The notes: generated by a model from the sequence alone, not told the origin. A stretch of 64,000 bases of DNA from Erinaceus europaeus (GCF_950295315.1 NC_080164.1:109264447-109328446); one strand, 5' to 3'; shown: positions 10,861 to 24,595, numbered from the stretch's first letter. A program made the numbers and translations.

Positions 10861-11535
10861 TAATAAAAATGTTGTAGAATATGTGGAGGAAAAGGGATAT
10901 TTCTGCACTGCTGGTAGGAATGTAGATTGGCATAGTCTTTATAGAAAATAGTCTGAAAATTTCTTAGAACACTAGAAATATATCTACCCTGTGACTCAGC
11001 AATTTCTCTCCTGGGGCTTTTCCCAGAGAAAACAAAAACATATATCAGATGAGATCTATGTATTCATATGTCCACAGCAACACAATTTGTAATAGCCAAA
11101 ACTTGGAAGCAACCCAGATGTCCAGTAATTATGGAGTGTCAAAAAAAAAAAAAAAAAACTGTGTCCTATATACAAGATGGAGTACTACTACTCAGCTGTT
11201 AAAATGATGAAGTTGCTTCCTTTGCATCATCTTGGATAGAACTAGTAGACAGTATGCTAAGTGAGATAAGCCAAAAAGAGGACAACTATGGAATGATCTC
11301 ACTTTTAAGCAAGACTTAAGACAGGGAGGGAGAAAACAAAGTAAAATGTGGACTGGGCATGGTGTGTTGATACAAGCAGAGAACTCTAGAGAACACAGAA
11401 GGGGACTGTAGAGCAACCTGGAGTCCTGCGCAGATGATAAAATTGTACCCATGGTTTAATGAAGGCACTCCAGGCTATTAACCCCCTCATAGAAGTGAAA
11501 AGAAAACAAGTCAATGTTTAAAATTAAAAATGTCT
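10861..11535 (+). mobile_element. Older L1 3' end
   Basis: Diverged L1 ORF2 C-terminal sequence (AATTTGTAATAGCCAAAACT; TGGAGTACTACTACTCAGC) followed by a short 3' UTR. An A run of about 18 sits at 11141-11158. It is a different, older subfamily from the preceding L1. Confidence 0.75.
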
Positions 11536-12405
11536 AATATTCTTAAGTGAGAATACACATTAAAATTTGTATTTCTATGAAAGGCAGAGATCAGAGTACC
11601 ACTTAGCTTTGGTATATGTAGCACCACAGGACAAAATGTGGAGTCTCAGACAAGGAAGCTAGGTTGTGTTTTCTTCCTCAGGCACACAATTTTTTTTGAG
11701 TGTTCAGAGTGTAGAAGGTACTAGAGTAGATATTTATAGTTCCCTCCACGCACCATCTATTTAACTCACTGGAGGGTGGGAATTCAATTTGGGACTGGAA
11801 GCATAGACACAAACAAATAATTACAAAAGTTCTGCAATGTCACTTAAGAATAAAGCAGATGTGCTTTCAGAAGATTATTTATTGTCAACTGAATACAGAG
11901 TTAACTCACTACAGGTTCTAAATTCAGAGCAGGGAAAATCAATTATTCAGATTTTGGAAATGCATTGAACTGACAGAAGATGCCTTTGTCCAAGACAGAA
12001 TAGCCCAGTATGTTTCCAAGATCTACTAAGGTAGCTCTCTGAAATGACAATTAAGTTCAGTGTCATTGCACCCATGTGTGACTTCATGGTATGTAAAATG
12101 GTTCCCATAATACAACAGGAGTCACCTGGCATCACAAGTCCTGTTTCTAATGCCCTGACTACACTACTACACAACTAGCAATAGCCCTGAAACTCCAGAT
12201 TCAGTGTCACTGCTTCTTTGTTAGATTGTTTACTTCCATTTACTTGCTGACATTAACTTTCTATTAATATAGGAATACTGCAGCTGTTATGTACAAAAAT
12301 ACATATCTAATAATTGAATATTTATATCTTTTTATGAAAGACAGAGTCCAAAGCACCATCCAGAGTATACTGTTTATAAATTAGTGTAGGAGAAAAGAGA
12401 AAAGT
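11536..12405. other. Intronic sequence with no recognisable feature
   Basis: About 870 bp without a repeat I recognise and without exon-like sequence. Confidence 0.5.
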
Positions 12406-12407
12406 CG

Positions 12408-12640
12408 AAATGAGGGCTAAGTGGTGGTGCATCTGGTTGACTGCATATGTTACAATGCTCAAGAACCCAGGTTCGAGCCCACAGTCCCCACCTGCAGGGG
12501 AAAGCTTTGCAAGTGGTGAAACAGGGCTGCAGATATCTTTCTTTCTCTTTCCTTCTCTATCTTCCCCTACCTTTCTGGCTTTCTCTATCCAATAAATAAA
12601 GACAATTGAAAGTAACTAAATAAAAAACTGAGAAAAGAAT
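12408..12640 (+). mobile_element. S1 SINE
   Basis: Head GGGCTAAGTGGTGGTGCATC, B box GGTTCGAGCCC, CCCACCTGCAGGGG, a CT-rich body, tail CCAATAAATAAAGAC. Confidence 0.85.
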
Positions 12641-12654
12641 AAATGAATGTGAAT

Positions 12655-12775
12655 AGGGGAGACAGTATAGCAGTTTCATTAGTACATTTTCATGCTTGAG
12701 GCTCAGGGGCCCCAGGTTCAGTCCCCAGAGCCACAATAAACCAAAGTTGAGCAGGACTCTGACATGAAGAATGTT
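12655..12775 (+). mobile_element. S3 SINE
   Basis: Short element with head GGGGAGACAGTATAGCAG, B-box-like GGTTCAGTCCCC and the CAAAGTTGAGCAGGACTCTG end typical of S3 copies in this window. Confidence 0.7.
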
Positions 12776-12835
12776 TCAAAAGGTATACGAATAAAATGAC
12801 CAGGCAAAACTGCATTAAGAATTAAAACAAGGGAT

Positions 12836-13150
12836 GTGGATGGTGGTCCACCAGGTTAAGCACACATAGATTCAAGGACCCACACAAGGATACCAGTTTG
12901 AGCCCCCGGCTCCCCATCTGCAGGTGGATCGATTCACAAGTGGTAAAGCAGGTCTGTAGGTGTCTCTTTCCCTTTATATCTCCCCATTCTCTCTCAATTT
13001 CTCTATCTTATTCAGTAAAATGGAATAGATGGCCTCTAGGAGCAGTAGATTTGAAGTGTAGGCACCAATTGAGAGAGGAGGAGGGGGAAGAAGAGGAAGA
13101 GGGAGGGAAGAGGAGAAGGAGGAGGAAGACAGAGAGAGAGAATATGGAAA
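12836..13150 (+). mobile_element. S1/S2-type SINE with purine-rich tail
   Basis: Head GATGTGGATGGTGGTCCACC, TTTGAGCCCCCGGCTCCCC as B-box region, a CT-rich body, then the extended segment (GAGCAGTAGATTTGAAGTG) running into a GA-rich tract at about 13070-13145. Confidence 0.7.
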
Positions 13151-13408
13151 CAAAAATGATGGAATTTTATGAGTGGTGGACATAATCTACAGTCTGATCT
13201 GTTGCAGTTACTGAAAGCTACTATAGGTTTAGAATCTATTTCACTTTACTATATTTAAAGTTCACCTTAATAAAAACAAGCAAGATACTATATGGAAGAA
13301 AGAAATTATACCCTTTTCTCCTATGCAAATTTTTCTAAGTAAACAGAAAAGTTCAACTGAAAGGAAAAAGCTCTAAAACTTAAGAAATATTTATGAACAC
13401 TACATTTG

Positions 13409-13700
13409 ATAGGGCTAGGTGGTGCTACTCCCAATTGACTGCACAAATTACCATATGCAAGGAATCGTTCCAGCCCAGGTTCCCCTCCTGCAGGGGAGAT
13501 GTTTCAGGAGTGGTGAAGCAGGCCTGCAGGTGTTTCTCTTTATCTCTCCCTCTCTATTTCTCTTCCCCCTCAATTTCTTTCTATTAAAAAAGAAAGTGTG
13601 GGGGGGTGGCCACCAGAAGCAGTGAATTTGTAGTGCCAACATTAAGTCCCATCAATAACCCTGGTGGCAATGGAATGGCGGCAAAAAACAAAATAAAAAG
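13409..13700 (+). mobile_element. S1 SINE, long subtype
   Basis: Head AGGGCTAGGTGGTGC, body CTGCAGGGGAGATGTTTCAG, then the extended segment with CACCAGAAGCAGTGAATTTG and an A-rich end. The B-box region is disrupted. Confidence 0.75.
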
Positions 13701-13749
13701 TGCATTTTATGACTGAGGATAGGGAATGTTTTCTTGTAAAAGATGAGTA

Positions 13750-14000
13750 TGGGGAGTCAGGTGGTAGTGCACTGGGTTAAGCACACATGACGTGAAGCGC
13801 AAGGAACTGCATAAGAATCCAGGTTTGAGCCCCTGGCTCCCCACTTGCAGGGGGCAGTCACTTCACAAGCGGGGAAGCAGGTCTGCAGGTGTCTATCTTT
13901 CTCTCTTCCTCCTTTCTCCATTTCTCTCTGTCCTAACAACGATGACATCAATAACAATAACTACAATAACAATAAAAAGGGAAAATAGTTAAATTACAAA
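13750..14000 (+). mobile_element. S2 SINE
   Basis: Head GGGGAGTCAGGTGGTAGTGC, B-box GGTTTGAGCCCC, CACTTGCAGGGGGCAGTCAC, and an AACAACGATGACATCAATAA tail with CAA triplets. The following L1 begins within a few bases. Confidence 0.85.
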
Positions 14001-14002
14001 AA

Positions 14003-15885
14003 AGACGAGTGTGGGATGATCCCACTCATAGACAGAAGTTGAGAAAGAAGAGAGGGAAATGCAAAGCAGAATTTGACTGAGTTTGGAGTATTGCATCAAA
14101 GTAAAACACTCTGGGGGGTGGGGGTGGGAGCGGGTAGATTTTCAGCTTCATTATAGGAGGGTGTCAGTATGGACACAGACCTTTAGTGGTGGGAATGGTG
14201 TTAATATACACTCCTATTGATTTATAGTCTTATGAATCACTAATCATTATATGGGGGGAAATAGACTGGATATTTCAAACGTTTTGATGCAAAAACCATA
14301 GTTTTGAGTATATATTCCTTTAGTCTAAGCACTTATGGCTTCAGATGGGTAGCCTGATTGAATTTTAATTGTGGGATTATTGTTAATACATTTCTAACAA
14401 TGACTTTTTACAAAATATTAAGGTACCAGTCTTAGGCCAGAGAGACCAGAGGAACTGGTTGTGTCACTATATTAGATAGAGCTATATGTAAATAGCATTA
14501 AATGACATTAATCATGGTGAGGTGTTGTATGATACAGAAAATCCTAATAATGAGATTTCCAGTCAAGCCAATTTCCAAATAACTTTATTATAGTAATAAC
14601 TATATATTGCCTTCTTAAATCCTAAGGTAGCAGGAACCCTCCCCATTCTCTGTAAAACTCATATTCTTCCAGTCCTGGAACCTTTGGGGCATGACTCATT
14701 TTTCAGCAAGCTTCTCTAGACTCATGCCAATTGATACTGCCTCTGGTGATCTCAACCTAATCAATAAGGTCAGTACAACCTCTACATGTTTCACGTCAGA
14801 CTATGTCCACAGATAACAGGCCTACAATGTCAAACTTTCAGATCCAGTACTCTGGTCAGACTGTTCCTAGCTTATAGGACTCCTTAATTACATTTTGCGT
14901 AGCACACTTCCTAATAAAGCCCCAATATCTGGATATGAACCAGGGCCCAAGAGTCAGAGCACTTGTACTCATGTATCCATAAGTCAGAGGAAAATATATC
15001 TTAAAGCAATAGTACACAACAGTTTTCAGTGACCCAATAAGTGCAGCAAGCAAGTATAAGGACCAAAAAAAGACAACATAAAGTGATTAACCAAATAGTT
15101 TCTACTTAGACCAACATACTCTCCTACTTCCTATTTTACTTCCTATTTTACTAACCCTAACCCAAATCAAATCAATGGGGTTTACAGTTAATGGTATCTA
15201 TATGATTTTCCCAGATTTGGGAGCTACTCTTTTCCCTAATCCAGCTTCCTAGTCCTATATCCAATCCTGACATCATCTCCCCAGATAATACCTTTGGCCT
15301 ACCTACATGTTGGCTAATAGGATAAGGCAAAAAATTAGTAAAGTCATGGGGCCCTTGGAATATGGTTAAAATAGATGTAATATATTTTTTCAAAAATGGA
15401 GACCCCCAAATCTCATCTGCTATATTCTTGCCTTTAGGTTCCTGATTATTTAACTATTTGTTCTGCTTTATATCTTAATGTTTTTCAGACACCAAGTGGC
15501 AGATGCTACCATGACTCAAACCTGACTTCCCAGGGCAGACAACCTCACCAATGTATCCTGGAAACCCATCTCTTTGGAGCCCTGTCCCACTAGGGAAAGA
15601 TAGAAACAGGCTAAGAGTATGGGTTGACCTGCCAATGCCCATGTTCAGTGGAGAAGCAATTCCAGAAGCCAGACCTTCCATCTTCTACACCCAGTAGTGA
15701 TCCTAGGTCTATACTCCCAGAGAGATAAAGAATAGGAAAGCTTCCAGTGGAAGGGATGGGATATGAAACTCTGGTGATGGGAAATGTGTGTAATTTTATC
15801 CCTCTTATCTTATGTTTTGTTGATATTTTCCATTTTATTTTATAAATAAATTAAATAAAAAGATAAAATAAGAAGGAGTATGCAT
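14003..15885 (+). mobile_element. L1 3' end with nearly complete long 3' UTR
   Basis: Starts in the last codons of ORF2 (GAGTGTGGGATGATCCCACT) and runs through the long 3' UTR to ATAAATTAAATAAAAAG. Compared with 9723-10860 it lacks the segment around AATAACACAATAGACCC. A 17-bp tandem repeat, TACTTCCTATTTTACT-like, occurs at about 15125-15155. Confidence 0.85.
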
Positions 15886-15954
15886 AATTTCATTAAATTT
15901 CTTTTCATCACCAGGGCTTCAACATTATGGGATGATTTAATGATTTGCTTAGTT

Positions 15955-16078
15955 GTTTATTTATTTTTACCAGAGTTATGGATTATAGTGGTACTAGTGA
16001 GTGAACCTGGGACAACTGTTGCTTCAGGCATGAAAGGTTTGTTGCATTACCACTAAGCTATCTCTTCTCCAGTCTCAA
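15955..16078 (-). mobile_element. S3 SINE
   Basis: Antisense copy: TTTATTTATTTTTACCAGAG, GTGAACCTGGGACAACTG, and head complement GCATTACCACTAAGCTATC. Confidence 0.7.
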
Positions 16079-16082
16079 GATG

Positions 16083-16215
16083 ACTTTCTTAGATAGAGAT
16101 AGACATAAACAGAAAAAGAGGAGGAGAATGAAAGAGACCATAGCACAGAAATTTCCTTCAATAGTTGGAGGTCAACTGTGAACAAGGGTCATGCGTATGG
16201 CAAAGCATCACACTA
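16083..16215 (-). mobile_element. S4 SINE, decayed
   Basis: GA-rich segment followed by CACAGAAATTTCCTTCAATA and GGCAAAGCATCACACTATCA. This matches the antisense pattern of the S4 copies at 32850 and 52689, but is heavily diverged. Confidence 0.5.
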
Positions 16216-16321
16216 TCATGTGTGTATCACTTTGCTATCACTAATTTCTTTTCCTTTTCTATGCCCTCCCTTCTTTTTCCCTTACCTCTCTTATCCTTCC
16301 TTTTTAAAGATTTATTTATTT

Positions 16322-16552
16322 GTGGGGCTGGGTGGTGGTGCACCTGGTTAAGCGTATGTGTTACAATGCCCGAGGACCTGGGTTCAAGTCCCCAACCCCC
16401 ACTTGCAGAGGGAAAGCTTCACAACTGGTGAAGCAGTACTGCTGATGTCTGTCTTTCTCTCTCTCTCTCTACATCCCCCTGCCTCTCAATTTCTGGCTGG
16501 GTGTATTCAGTAAATAAATAAAGATAATAAAAAAATTAATAAAGAAGTTTTT
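16322..16552 (+). mobile_element. S1 SINE
   Basis: Head GGGGCTGGGTGGTGGTGC, B box GGTTCAAGTCCCC, body CACTTGCAGAGGGAAAGC, a CT-rich stretch and CAGTAAATAAATAAAG tail. Confidence 0.9.
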
Positions 16553-16559
16553 TAAGTCT

Positions 16560-16690
16560 ATTTTTTTTAAAAAAGATTTATTTATTTATGAGAGAAAATC
16601 CTGGTGTGTGGGATGCTAACAAGTGAAGTCAGGACCTCTTGTTTGAGATCCAATCCTGTATCAACTGCTCCACTTTCTGGACCAGGGATT
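16560..16690 (-). mobile_element. S4-like SINE remnant
   Basis: Starts with a T run and ATTTATTTATTTATGAGAG, then GGACCTCTTGTTTGAGATCC and a pyrimidine-rich end. The family assignment is weak. Confidence 0.4.
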
Positions 16691-18547
<1,857 letters not shown>

Positions 18548-18744
18548 CTAAAGGAAAGAAAAGACAGTAACTGAACTGAAGTAATAATCAATTTCTAACG
18601 AGACCATTTTCATTTCCATGTTTTCCAAATATGTGGTTATTAGTAAACACACAACATACATGGAAGAAGCTGGGAAATAATCTTGAAAATCATTGAATTC
18701 ATTCATAGCCATGTCACACCTAGAAAACTGAAACATAATGAATC

Positions 18745-19100
18745 AAAGGAGATTTGTGGGAGGTGTGGCCATGGAATAACTGGGACCAAATCACCTCTCT
18801 TCCCAAAACAACAAATAAATACAAGAGACCAAACTGAAGTCATAATCTACAGCTGAAAGTTCTGCAGTCTCAGGTGGGTGCTTGAGTGCAGTTGGAGAGA
18901 AAAGAGGTGCAGGCATGGGTTGAAGAACAGCAAAGTCAAATCAGAGCTTTGGGTGGCACTGAGCTGCAGCATTTTGGTGGTTTCACTTTAAGTGCAGCAA
19001 ACAAGTAACATTGTTCCTAGCCAGAAGAAAAGAGACAGGGGCTTAAAACCTGTTAGTCTTTGACTCAGGGGCACTTTAGCCTTCTGTATTCAAGGCAAGG
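18745..19100 (+). mobile_element. Half-L1: leader region
   Basis: Starts around GGAGATTTGTGGGAGGTGTG and runs up to ORF1. It reads as an L1 5' leader by position only; the exact start is uncertain because I found no clear TSD. Confidence 0.55.
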
Positions 19101-20183
19101 ACACAACATAAAAGGGCATTTGTGACTGCAAGACAGCCCAAAACAACCACCCTCCCACCCTGTCCCACACACAGCAGATCATACAAGCAAGAAAAACCTA
19201 GAGATCACAATAGCGCTACCTGCTGGCCATCAATAACCAGCACAAAAAAATGCACAAGCAGAGAAACAGAACCAAATAGCCAACTATGTCGTATCAGCCA
19301 GACAGAAATGAAAATAGAGGAAATCCAAGGAATTACAGGCTTAGAGAGACTCTCAGAGACAGACTATACAGAGATCATTATAAGGTCTCTCCAAGAATTT
19401 AATCAGTGATTAAAAGAGTGTGTTACTATGGAATTAAAACACACAAGAGATTAACTTAAATAGGCATCACTAAGTTCTTGAAAGAAGAACTTCAGTCAGA
19501 ACTCCAGAGAGTAAAAGACACCCTAACTACAACCCATGCCCAGGTAGAAGGCATAGCAAATAGATCCACACATTCAGAAGAAATAATCTTCAGTGTAGAA
19601 GATACAGCCAGGCCACTCTCTCAATTCAAAGATGAGGGAGAAGAGTGGTTTAGAAAGACTGAAGTAATTCTCTGTGAAATTGTAGACTCCATCAAAAGAC
19701 TGAATATAAGAGTGATAGGTATATTTGAAGAGCATGACAAGACCAAAGACCCAGAGTCCATTTTCAAAGCAATTTTAGCTAAGAACTTACCTCACTTAGG
19801 AAACCAACAGAACATTCTCATCCAAGAGGCAGAACAAACACCCAGATTTATACAAAAAGACCAACGCCAAGGCATATTATTGTAAAACTATCAAAAGTCA
19901 ATGACAAGGGAAAAAATTGCTGGCTGCTCGGGAAAGGAAATATGTTACATATAAAGACAGTGCTATAAGACTTTTGTCAGATTTCTCTTCACAAACTCTA
20001 GAGGCAAGGAGAGAGTGGAATAATACATTCAAAGTACTAAAGGAGGAGGAATTCCAGCCAAGAATACTGTATCCTGCAAAATTATCCTTCAAATATGAGG
20101 GAGAAACAACAGTTTTCTCAAATATTCAAGAAATAAAGGAATTTGCCACAATCAACCCCACCTTACAAGAACTGCTGAATTGA
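19101..20183 (+). pseudogene. L1 ORF1 (RNA-binding chaperone), broken
   Basis: ORF1p is the L1 RNA-binding protein that trimerises through a coiled coil and coats L1 RNA. Three adjacent open segments in different frames (19122-19409, 19478-19885, 19917-20183) together cover the coiled-coil/RRM region (LNIRVIGIFEEHDKTKDPES) and the C-terminal domain (TLEARREWNNTFKVLKEEEF; QPRILYPAKLSFKYEGE). Frameshifts and stops at about 19410-19477 and 19885-19916 inactivate it. About 40 bp after the last stop the sequence passes into the L1 3' UTR with no ORF2 between. Confidence 0.88.
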
Positions 20184-20525
20184 GTCCCACAAGAAAGGAG
20201 GAAGCAAAGGAGCACATGTTCTAAACACCAAGTTGTAGATGTTACCACAATGTTAACCTACCTTGACCGTAAAAACAACTTCACCAACGTACCCTGGAAC
20301 CCCACCTCTCCAGAGCCCTCCCCCAGTAAGGAAAGATATGGACAGGTTGGGAATACGGATCAACCTGTCAGTGCCCATGTACTGGCAATTACAAAAGCCA
20401 GACCTCCCACCTTCTGCACCCCATCATGACCCTGGGTCCATAATCCCAGAGAGATAAAGAATAGGAAAACTTCTAATGGAGGGAGTGAGGTATGGAACTC
20501 TGGTGGTGGGAAATGTGTGGAATTT
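20184..20525 (+). mobile_element. Half-L1: 3' UTR, first part
   Basis: The shared L1 3' UTR block starts near AAGTTGTAGATGTTACC and includes GTCAGTGCCCATGTACTGG and CTGGTGGTGGGAAATGTG. It is interrupted by the S2 SINE at 20526. Confidence 0.85.
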
Positions 20526-20795
20526 TTTATTATTTTTTTATATTTATTTATTTTCCCTTTTGTTGCACTTATTATTGTTATTGTTGTCATTGTTGTTGGA
20601 TAGGACAGGGAGAAATGAAGAGAGGAGGGGAAGACAGAGAAGGGGAGAGAAAGAGAGACACCTGCAGACCTGCTTCACCACCTGTGAAGAGACTCCTCTG
20701 CAGGTGGGGAGCCAGGGGCTTTAACTGGAATCCTTCTGTGGGTCCTTGTGCTTTGTACCACCTGCACTTAACCCGCTGTGCTACGCCCAACTCCC
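20526..20795 (-). mobile_element. S2 SINE inserted in an L1 3' UTR, 14-bp TSD
   Basis: Antisense S2: TTTATTTATTTTCCCTTTTG, TTG/TTA-rich stretch, GA-rich body, head complement ending CGCCCAACTCCC. The flanking 14-bp duplication AATGTGTGGAATTT is at 20512-20525 and 20796-20809 and proves insertion into the 3' UTR. Confidence 0.95.
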
Positions 20796-20885
20796 AATGT
20801 GTGGAATTTAACCCCTCTTACTCTATAGTTTTTGTAGATACTTCCTATTTTACAAATAAAAGAAAAAAAGAGAAAAGACAAAAAA
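20796..20885 (+). mobile_element. Half-L1: 3' UTR end
   Basis: The 3' UTR resumes with TTTAACCCCTCTTACTC and ends TTTTACAAATAAAAGAAAA. Confidence 0.85.
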
Positions 20886-20989
20886 GAGTCAAAGGACTTC
20901 TCAAAATGGCACCATGTGTTCAAGTAGAGACTAAATTACACACTAGAATCCTTGCCACCATCTTCTGAAACAATATTCTCTGGAGAGGA

Positions 20990-21705
20990 TAAAAAGTGGT
21001 TTGTTCAAATAGATGGGGTTTACAGTCAACAATATTTATACCCCTTTCCATATTAGGGAGCTACTCTCTTCCCTAATACAACTTTCTAGCCCTTTTACCA
21101 ACCATGGCATCATCTCCTCAGACAATAACTTGGGTCCATCTTCATATCAGAGGTCAGGCTCAGGGAAAAAAAAAAAAAGCTAGTATAGCCACAGGCCCTT
21201 TGGAATATAACTAAAATCTGCCTACTAGCTATCTACAAAATCAAGAACCCCCCCCCCAACTCTTCATCTGCACTATTCCAACCTTTAGGTCCATGATTGG
21301 TCAACAGTTTGTTTAGCATTGTATGTTAACTCTCTTTTCAGCCACCAGGTTCCAGATGTTAGCATGATGCCAACCAGACTTCCCTGGATAGACAACCCCA
21401 CCAATGTGTCCTGGAGCTTTACTTCTCCACCCTACTAGGGAAAGAGAGAGGCAGGCTAGGAGTATGGATCGACCAGTCAATACCCATGTTCAGCAGGGAA
21501 GCAATTACAGAAGCCAGACCTTCCACCTTCTGCATCCCACAATGACATTGAGTCCATACTCCCAGAGGATTAAAGAATAGGAAAGCTATTAGGGGAGGGG
21601 ATGGGATACGGAGTTCTGGTGGTGGGAATTGTGTGGAGTTGTATCCCTCTTATCCTATGGTTTTATCAATGTTTTCTTTTTATAAATAAATAAATAAGAA
21701 GAAAA
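20990..21705 (+). mobile_element. L1 3' UTR fragment (5'-truncated copy)
   Basis: Begins at AATAGATGGGGTTTACAGTC, collinear with 10160-10860, through to TTTATAAATAAATAAATAAG. A C run (10 bases) is at 21250-21259. Confidence 0.85.
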
Positions 21706-21965
21706 AAAGTGATTTGTACTACTGAGCTGTCAAAAATGATGAAGTCATCTTCATTGTGTCATCTTGGAAGAAACTTGAAGATATCATGTTAAGCTTTATA
21801 AGCCAAGAGAAGAAGGACAAATACCAAATGATCTCACTTATAAGTGGGACTTAATATATGGGGAAAGAGAGGCAAGGAACAAAGTGAAATGCAGTGTATT
21901 ATGTCAAAGGAAGGGGAAATGAATGAGCTCTCCATTGTAAATTAAGTTCTCAAAAATAAAAAGAG
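21706..21965 (+). mobile_element. Older L1 3' tail
   Basis: Similar to 11190-11370: TGATGAAGTCATCTTCATTG and AAATGATCTCACTTATAAGT, ending in CAAAAATAAAAAG. Confidence 0.7.
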
Positions 21966-22894
21966 AAATTCAATATTTTATACTAACATAACACCACTAT
22001 GTTACTGTAGCAAGTTACCTGTCATTAATTCCTGTTATATCAGAACCTTGCATTTTAATTTTTTTAAAAAAAGTGATCCTTGAGACAACATTCTTTGTCC
22101 ACACTCCAAAATTATTCTTCAATACCTCACAGATCAAAATTTTTAACTTACAGGAAGCTGATTTTTCTTCTTACTTTAAATACATTCTTAAATTACCAAA
22201 CAAAAAGCACCAAGCTGGCCTTGTAATTTGGTTTTGCTCTTAAGTAGCAGTGATGGATGTTGAGATTCACTGGGAATTTCTCAGTTTCACCACTCACTCA
22301 ACATGACAGATGTTGATCTTCGCAACAGATGGGAAGGCAGGTCATATGTCTCTCATTCTTTCTTACCGTCTTGTCATTGGCCTTCATATTATCTAACATT
22401 TTGAAACCAAACATGAAGTTCTGAATCACCTTGGAATTTTGGCTTGATAACCACATTGATTTGGGCAAATTATCTCAGCCTGTGAATTGCTTCAATGAAC
22501 ATCGGTTGAATTCTGATATTTAAATTGATCTCATTCACTGTGACCTCTCAGTCAGTATCTACTGTGTCAGTAGCTACTAGCTGCCTGCTACCTCCTGCCA
22601 TTGTCTGCCATTAATTTCACAACAGATATTGAAAGAAACTTTTCTTCAGTCATGGGTATTTAATACTTAATCTATTTTATTTTTGTAATGGTAATAATCA
22701 AGACAGTGGATGTTTCAAAATTATAATCTGCTAAATCAGATTATTGCTTATTATACAATTTTATTAGCTGATACCCTGTTGCATTTTTTATGCCTGAGTT
22801 TTTCTCATGTGTGAGTGAGCAGTTGATAGATTTTGACTTCAGATTTTCTGAATTTGATCAGTGGCACTATAATCTCTGCAGTGTGTAAACTAGA
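21966..22894. other. Repeat-poor intronic block
   Basis: About 930 bp without recognised repeats or exon-like sequence. Confidence 0.5.
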
Positions 22895-22990
22895 CTAAGC
22901 CACTTAATTATTTTTGCTTCCTCCACTGGTTTGTGGTAGTGCCAGTGGTTGAACCTTGGGTATCCACTAACTCAGGCATGAATGTCTGTC
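22895..22990 (-). mobile_element. S3 SINE remnant
   Basis: Antisense S3 pattern (TGGTTTGTGGTAGTGCCAG, GTTGAACCTTGGGTATCC, TCAGGCATGAATGTCTGTC), truncated at the head. Confidence 0.5.
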
Positions 22991-23094
22991 TGTCCACAAA
23001 CTACTCTGATAACTCCCTGGTCCATCTTTTTTTTTTTTCCTCCTAACAACTGAGTTTTTGTGCCTGTATGATTCAACTATTCCTGGTAACCATT

Positions 23095-23272
23095 TTTCCC
23101 TTTCTTTGCTCAGCAGAGAATGAAAGACAGAGATAGAGAGGGAGGGAAAGACAGACAGAAGGAGACACACCAACAGCACTACTTCACTGCAAGTGGGGCC
23201 TGGGGGCTTGAACTCAGGTCCTCAGGCACAGTAATACATGAGCACTACTGTGTGAGCCATCAACATCGCCCC
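23095..23272 (-). mobile_element. S1-type SINE
   Basis: Antisense: purine body AAAGACAGAGATAGAGAGGG, GGGGGCTTGAACTCAGGTCC, head complement ATCAACATCGCCCCC. Confidence 0.7.
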
Positions 23273-23275
23273 CTT

Positions 23276-23563
23276 TTCTTTGTCTCCAGAGTTATTTCTG
23301 GGGCTCGGTGCACTGCAAATCCACTGCTCCTGTAGGACATTTTCCCCCTTTTGTTGCCTTTGTTGTTTATCGTTGTTATTGCTTTTGTTATTGCATAGGA
23401 CAGAGATAATTCAAGACAGGAGGGGAAGACAGAGGAGAGAGAAATACAGACACCAGCAGACACTTGCAGGTGGGGAGCCAGGGACTTAAACTGGAATCTT
23501 TACACTGGTCCTAATGCTTCATCTCATGTGCTCATAACCTGTTTTGCTACCGTCTGGCCCTCC
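23276..23563 (-). mobile_element. S2 SINE, long subtype
   Basis: Antisense with the extended 3' segment first (GTTATTTCTGGGGCTCGGTG, AAATCCACTGCTCCTG), then TTGTTGCCTTTGTTG, a GA-rich body and head complement TACCGTCTGGCCCTCC. Confidence 0.8.
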
Positions 23564-23834
23564 ATCATCCCCTTCTTAATCTCTCTGTGCCTCACTTTCT
23601 ACATCTGTTAATAGGGTAAAAACAATAATAATAACACCTGCCACAAAAACCATTACCATTTTAAAATACATGACAAGAATACCGAAGAGTACTTGATTAT
23701 CCATTGGTAAACACTTGATTATAATTGGTATCATCATCATCATCATCACCTACATGACTATTTAAGTCTTTCTTTCCTAGTTCTTCTGGCCACTGCAGGA
23801 ATGCTCATGGTCTTATTTAACTAACATTGGCCTA

Positions 23835-24185
23835 ACATCCAAAAATTCACCTTCTTCATCTCATCTTGGATGGATTTTGAAGAAATCATGTGAATGAGAT
23901 CAGCCAGAAAGAGGGTGAATATGGGATGATCCCACTCATGGGCAGAAGTCAAGAAATAAGAACAGAAGGGGGAACACAAAGCAAAAATTGGATAGGAGTT
24001 GGTGTACTGCACCAAAGGACTCAGAGTATGGGTAGGTATTCAAATGATAGTGGAGGAGGATTTAGGTGGGTGAGAGGGGGGTGAGAGTAGAAAACTGAGA
24101 AATGCTACACATGTACTACTTACTGTATTTAACTGTTGACTGTAAATCATTAATCGCACTCCCCATAAAGGAAAAAAAAGAATAA
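23835..24185 (+). mobile_element. L1 3' end, truncated subfamily
   Basis: Last ORF2 codons (TCTCATCTTGGATGGATTTT; GAATATGGGATGATCCCACT), then a short 3' UTR ending CCATAAAGGAAAAAAAAGAA. Confidence 0.8.
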
Positions 24186-24595
24186 AGAAAAAATCAGCAT
24201 ACTTAAAGAGTCAGTAATTTTGGAAAATGTTTTTGCAAATTGTGACTTAACTATATCTTATTCTTTACCATTTGGAGAACAGAAATTAAAGCAGTGGTCT
24301 AGAATCTATTTTCTGCCTTTATGGGAGCCTGGTGATGAAGTTGGGAGATACATAAGAGGAAAAGAAGAAGGCGAGAGAGTGTACTTCCTGGTCAACTAGA
24401 ACTCAAGTAAACAGATGAGTAACATTTAATATTTCTAAAAAGCCTTCTTATAAAAAGTTCTTGCTAAATATTCTTATAACTGAATAAGTTAACACACTAG
24501 TACAGAGGCTTGGCTATGGAGTACAAGCCATTTCAGATCATGCTATTGATAAACTAGAAAAGAAAATAAAAATCACCTGAAAACTCAACAAAATA
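24186..24595. other. Intronic sequence with no recognisable feature
   Basis: No repeat or coding signal seen. Confidence 0.45.

Noticed and set aside
20492..20968. 158-codon open frame
   Set aside because: It crosses the S2 SINE and the L1 3' UTR on either side of a TSD, so it cannot be an ancestral gene.
23720..23752. Direct repeats considered as a CRISPR-like array
   Set aside because: It is an (ATC)n simple repeat in a mammalian intron; no spacers or associated genes exist in the window.
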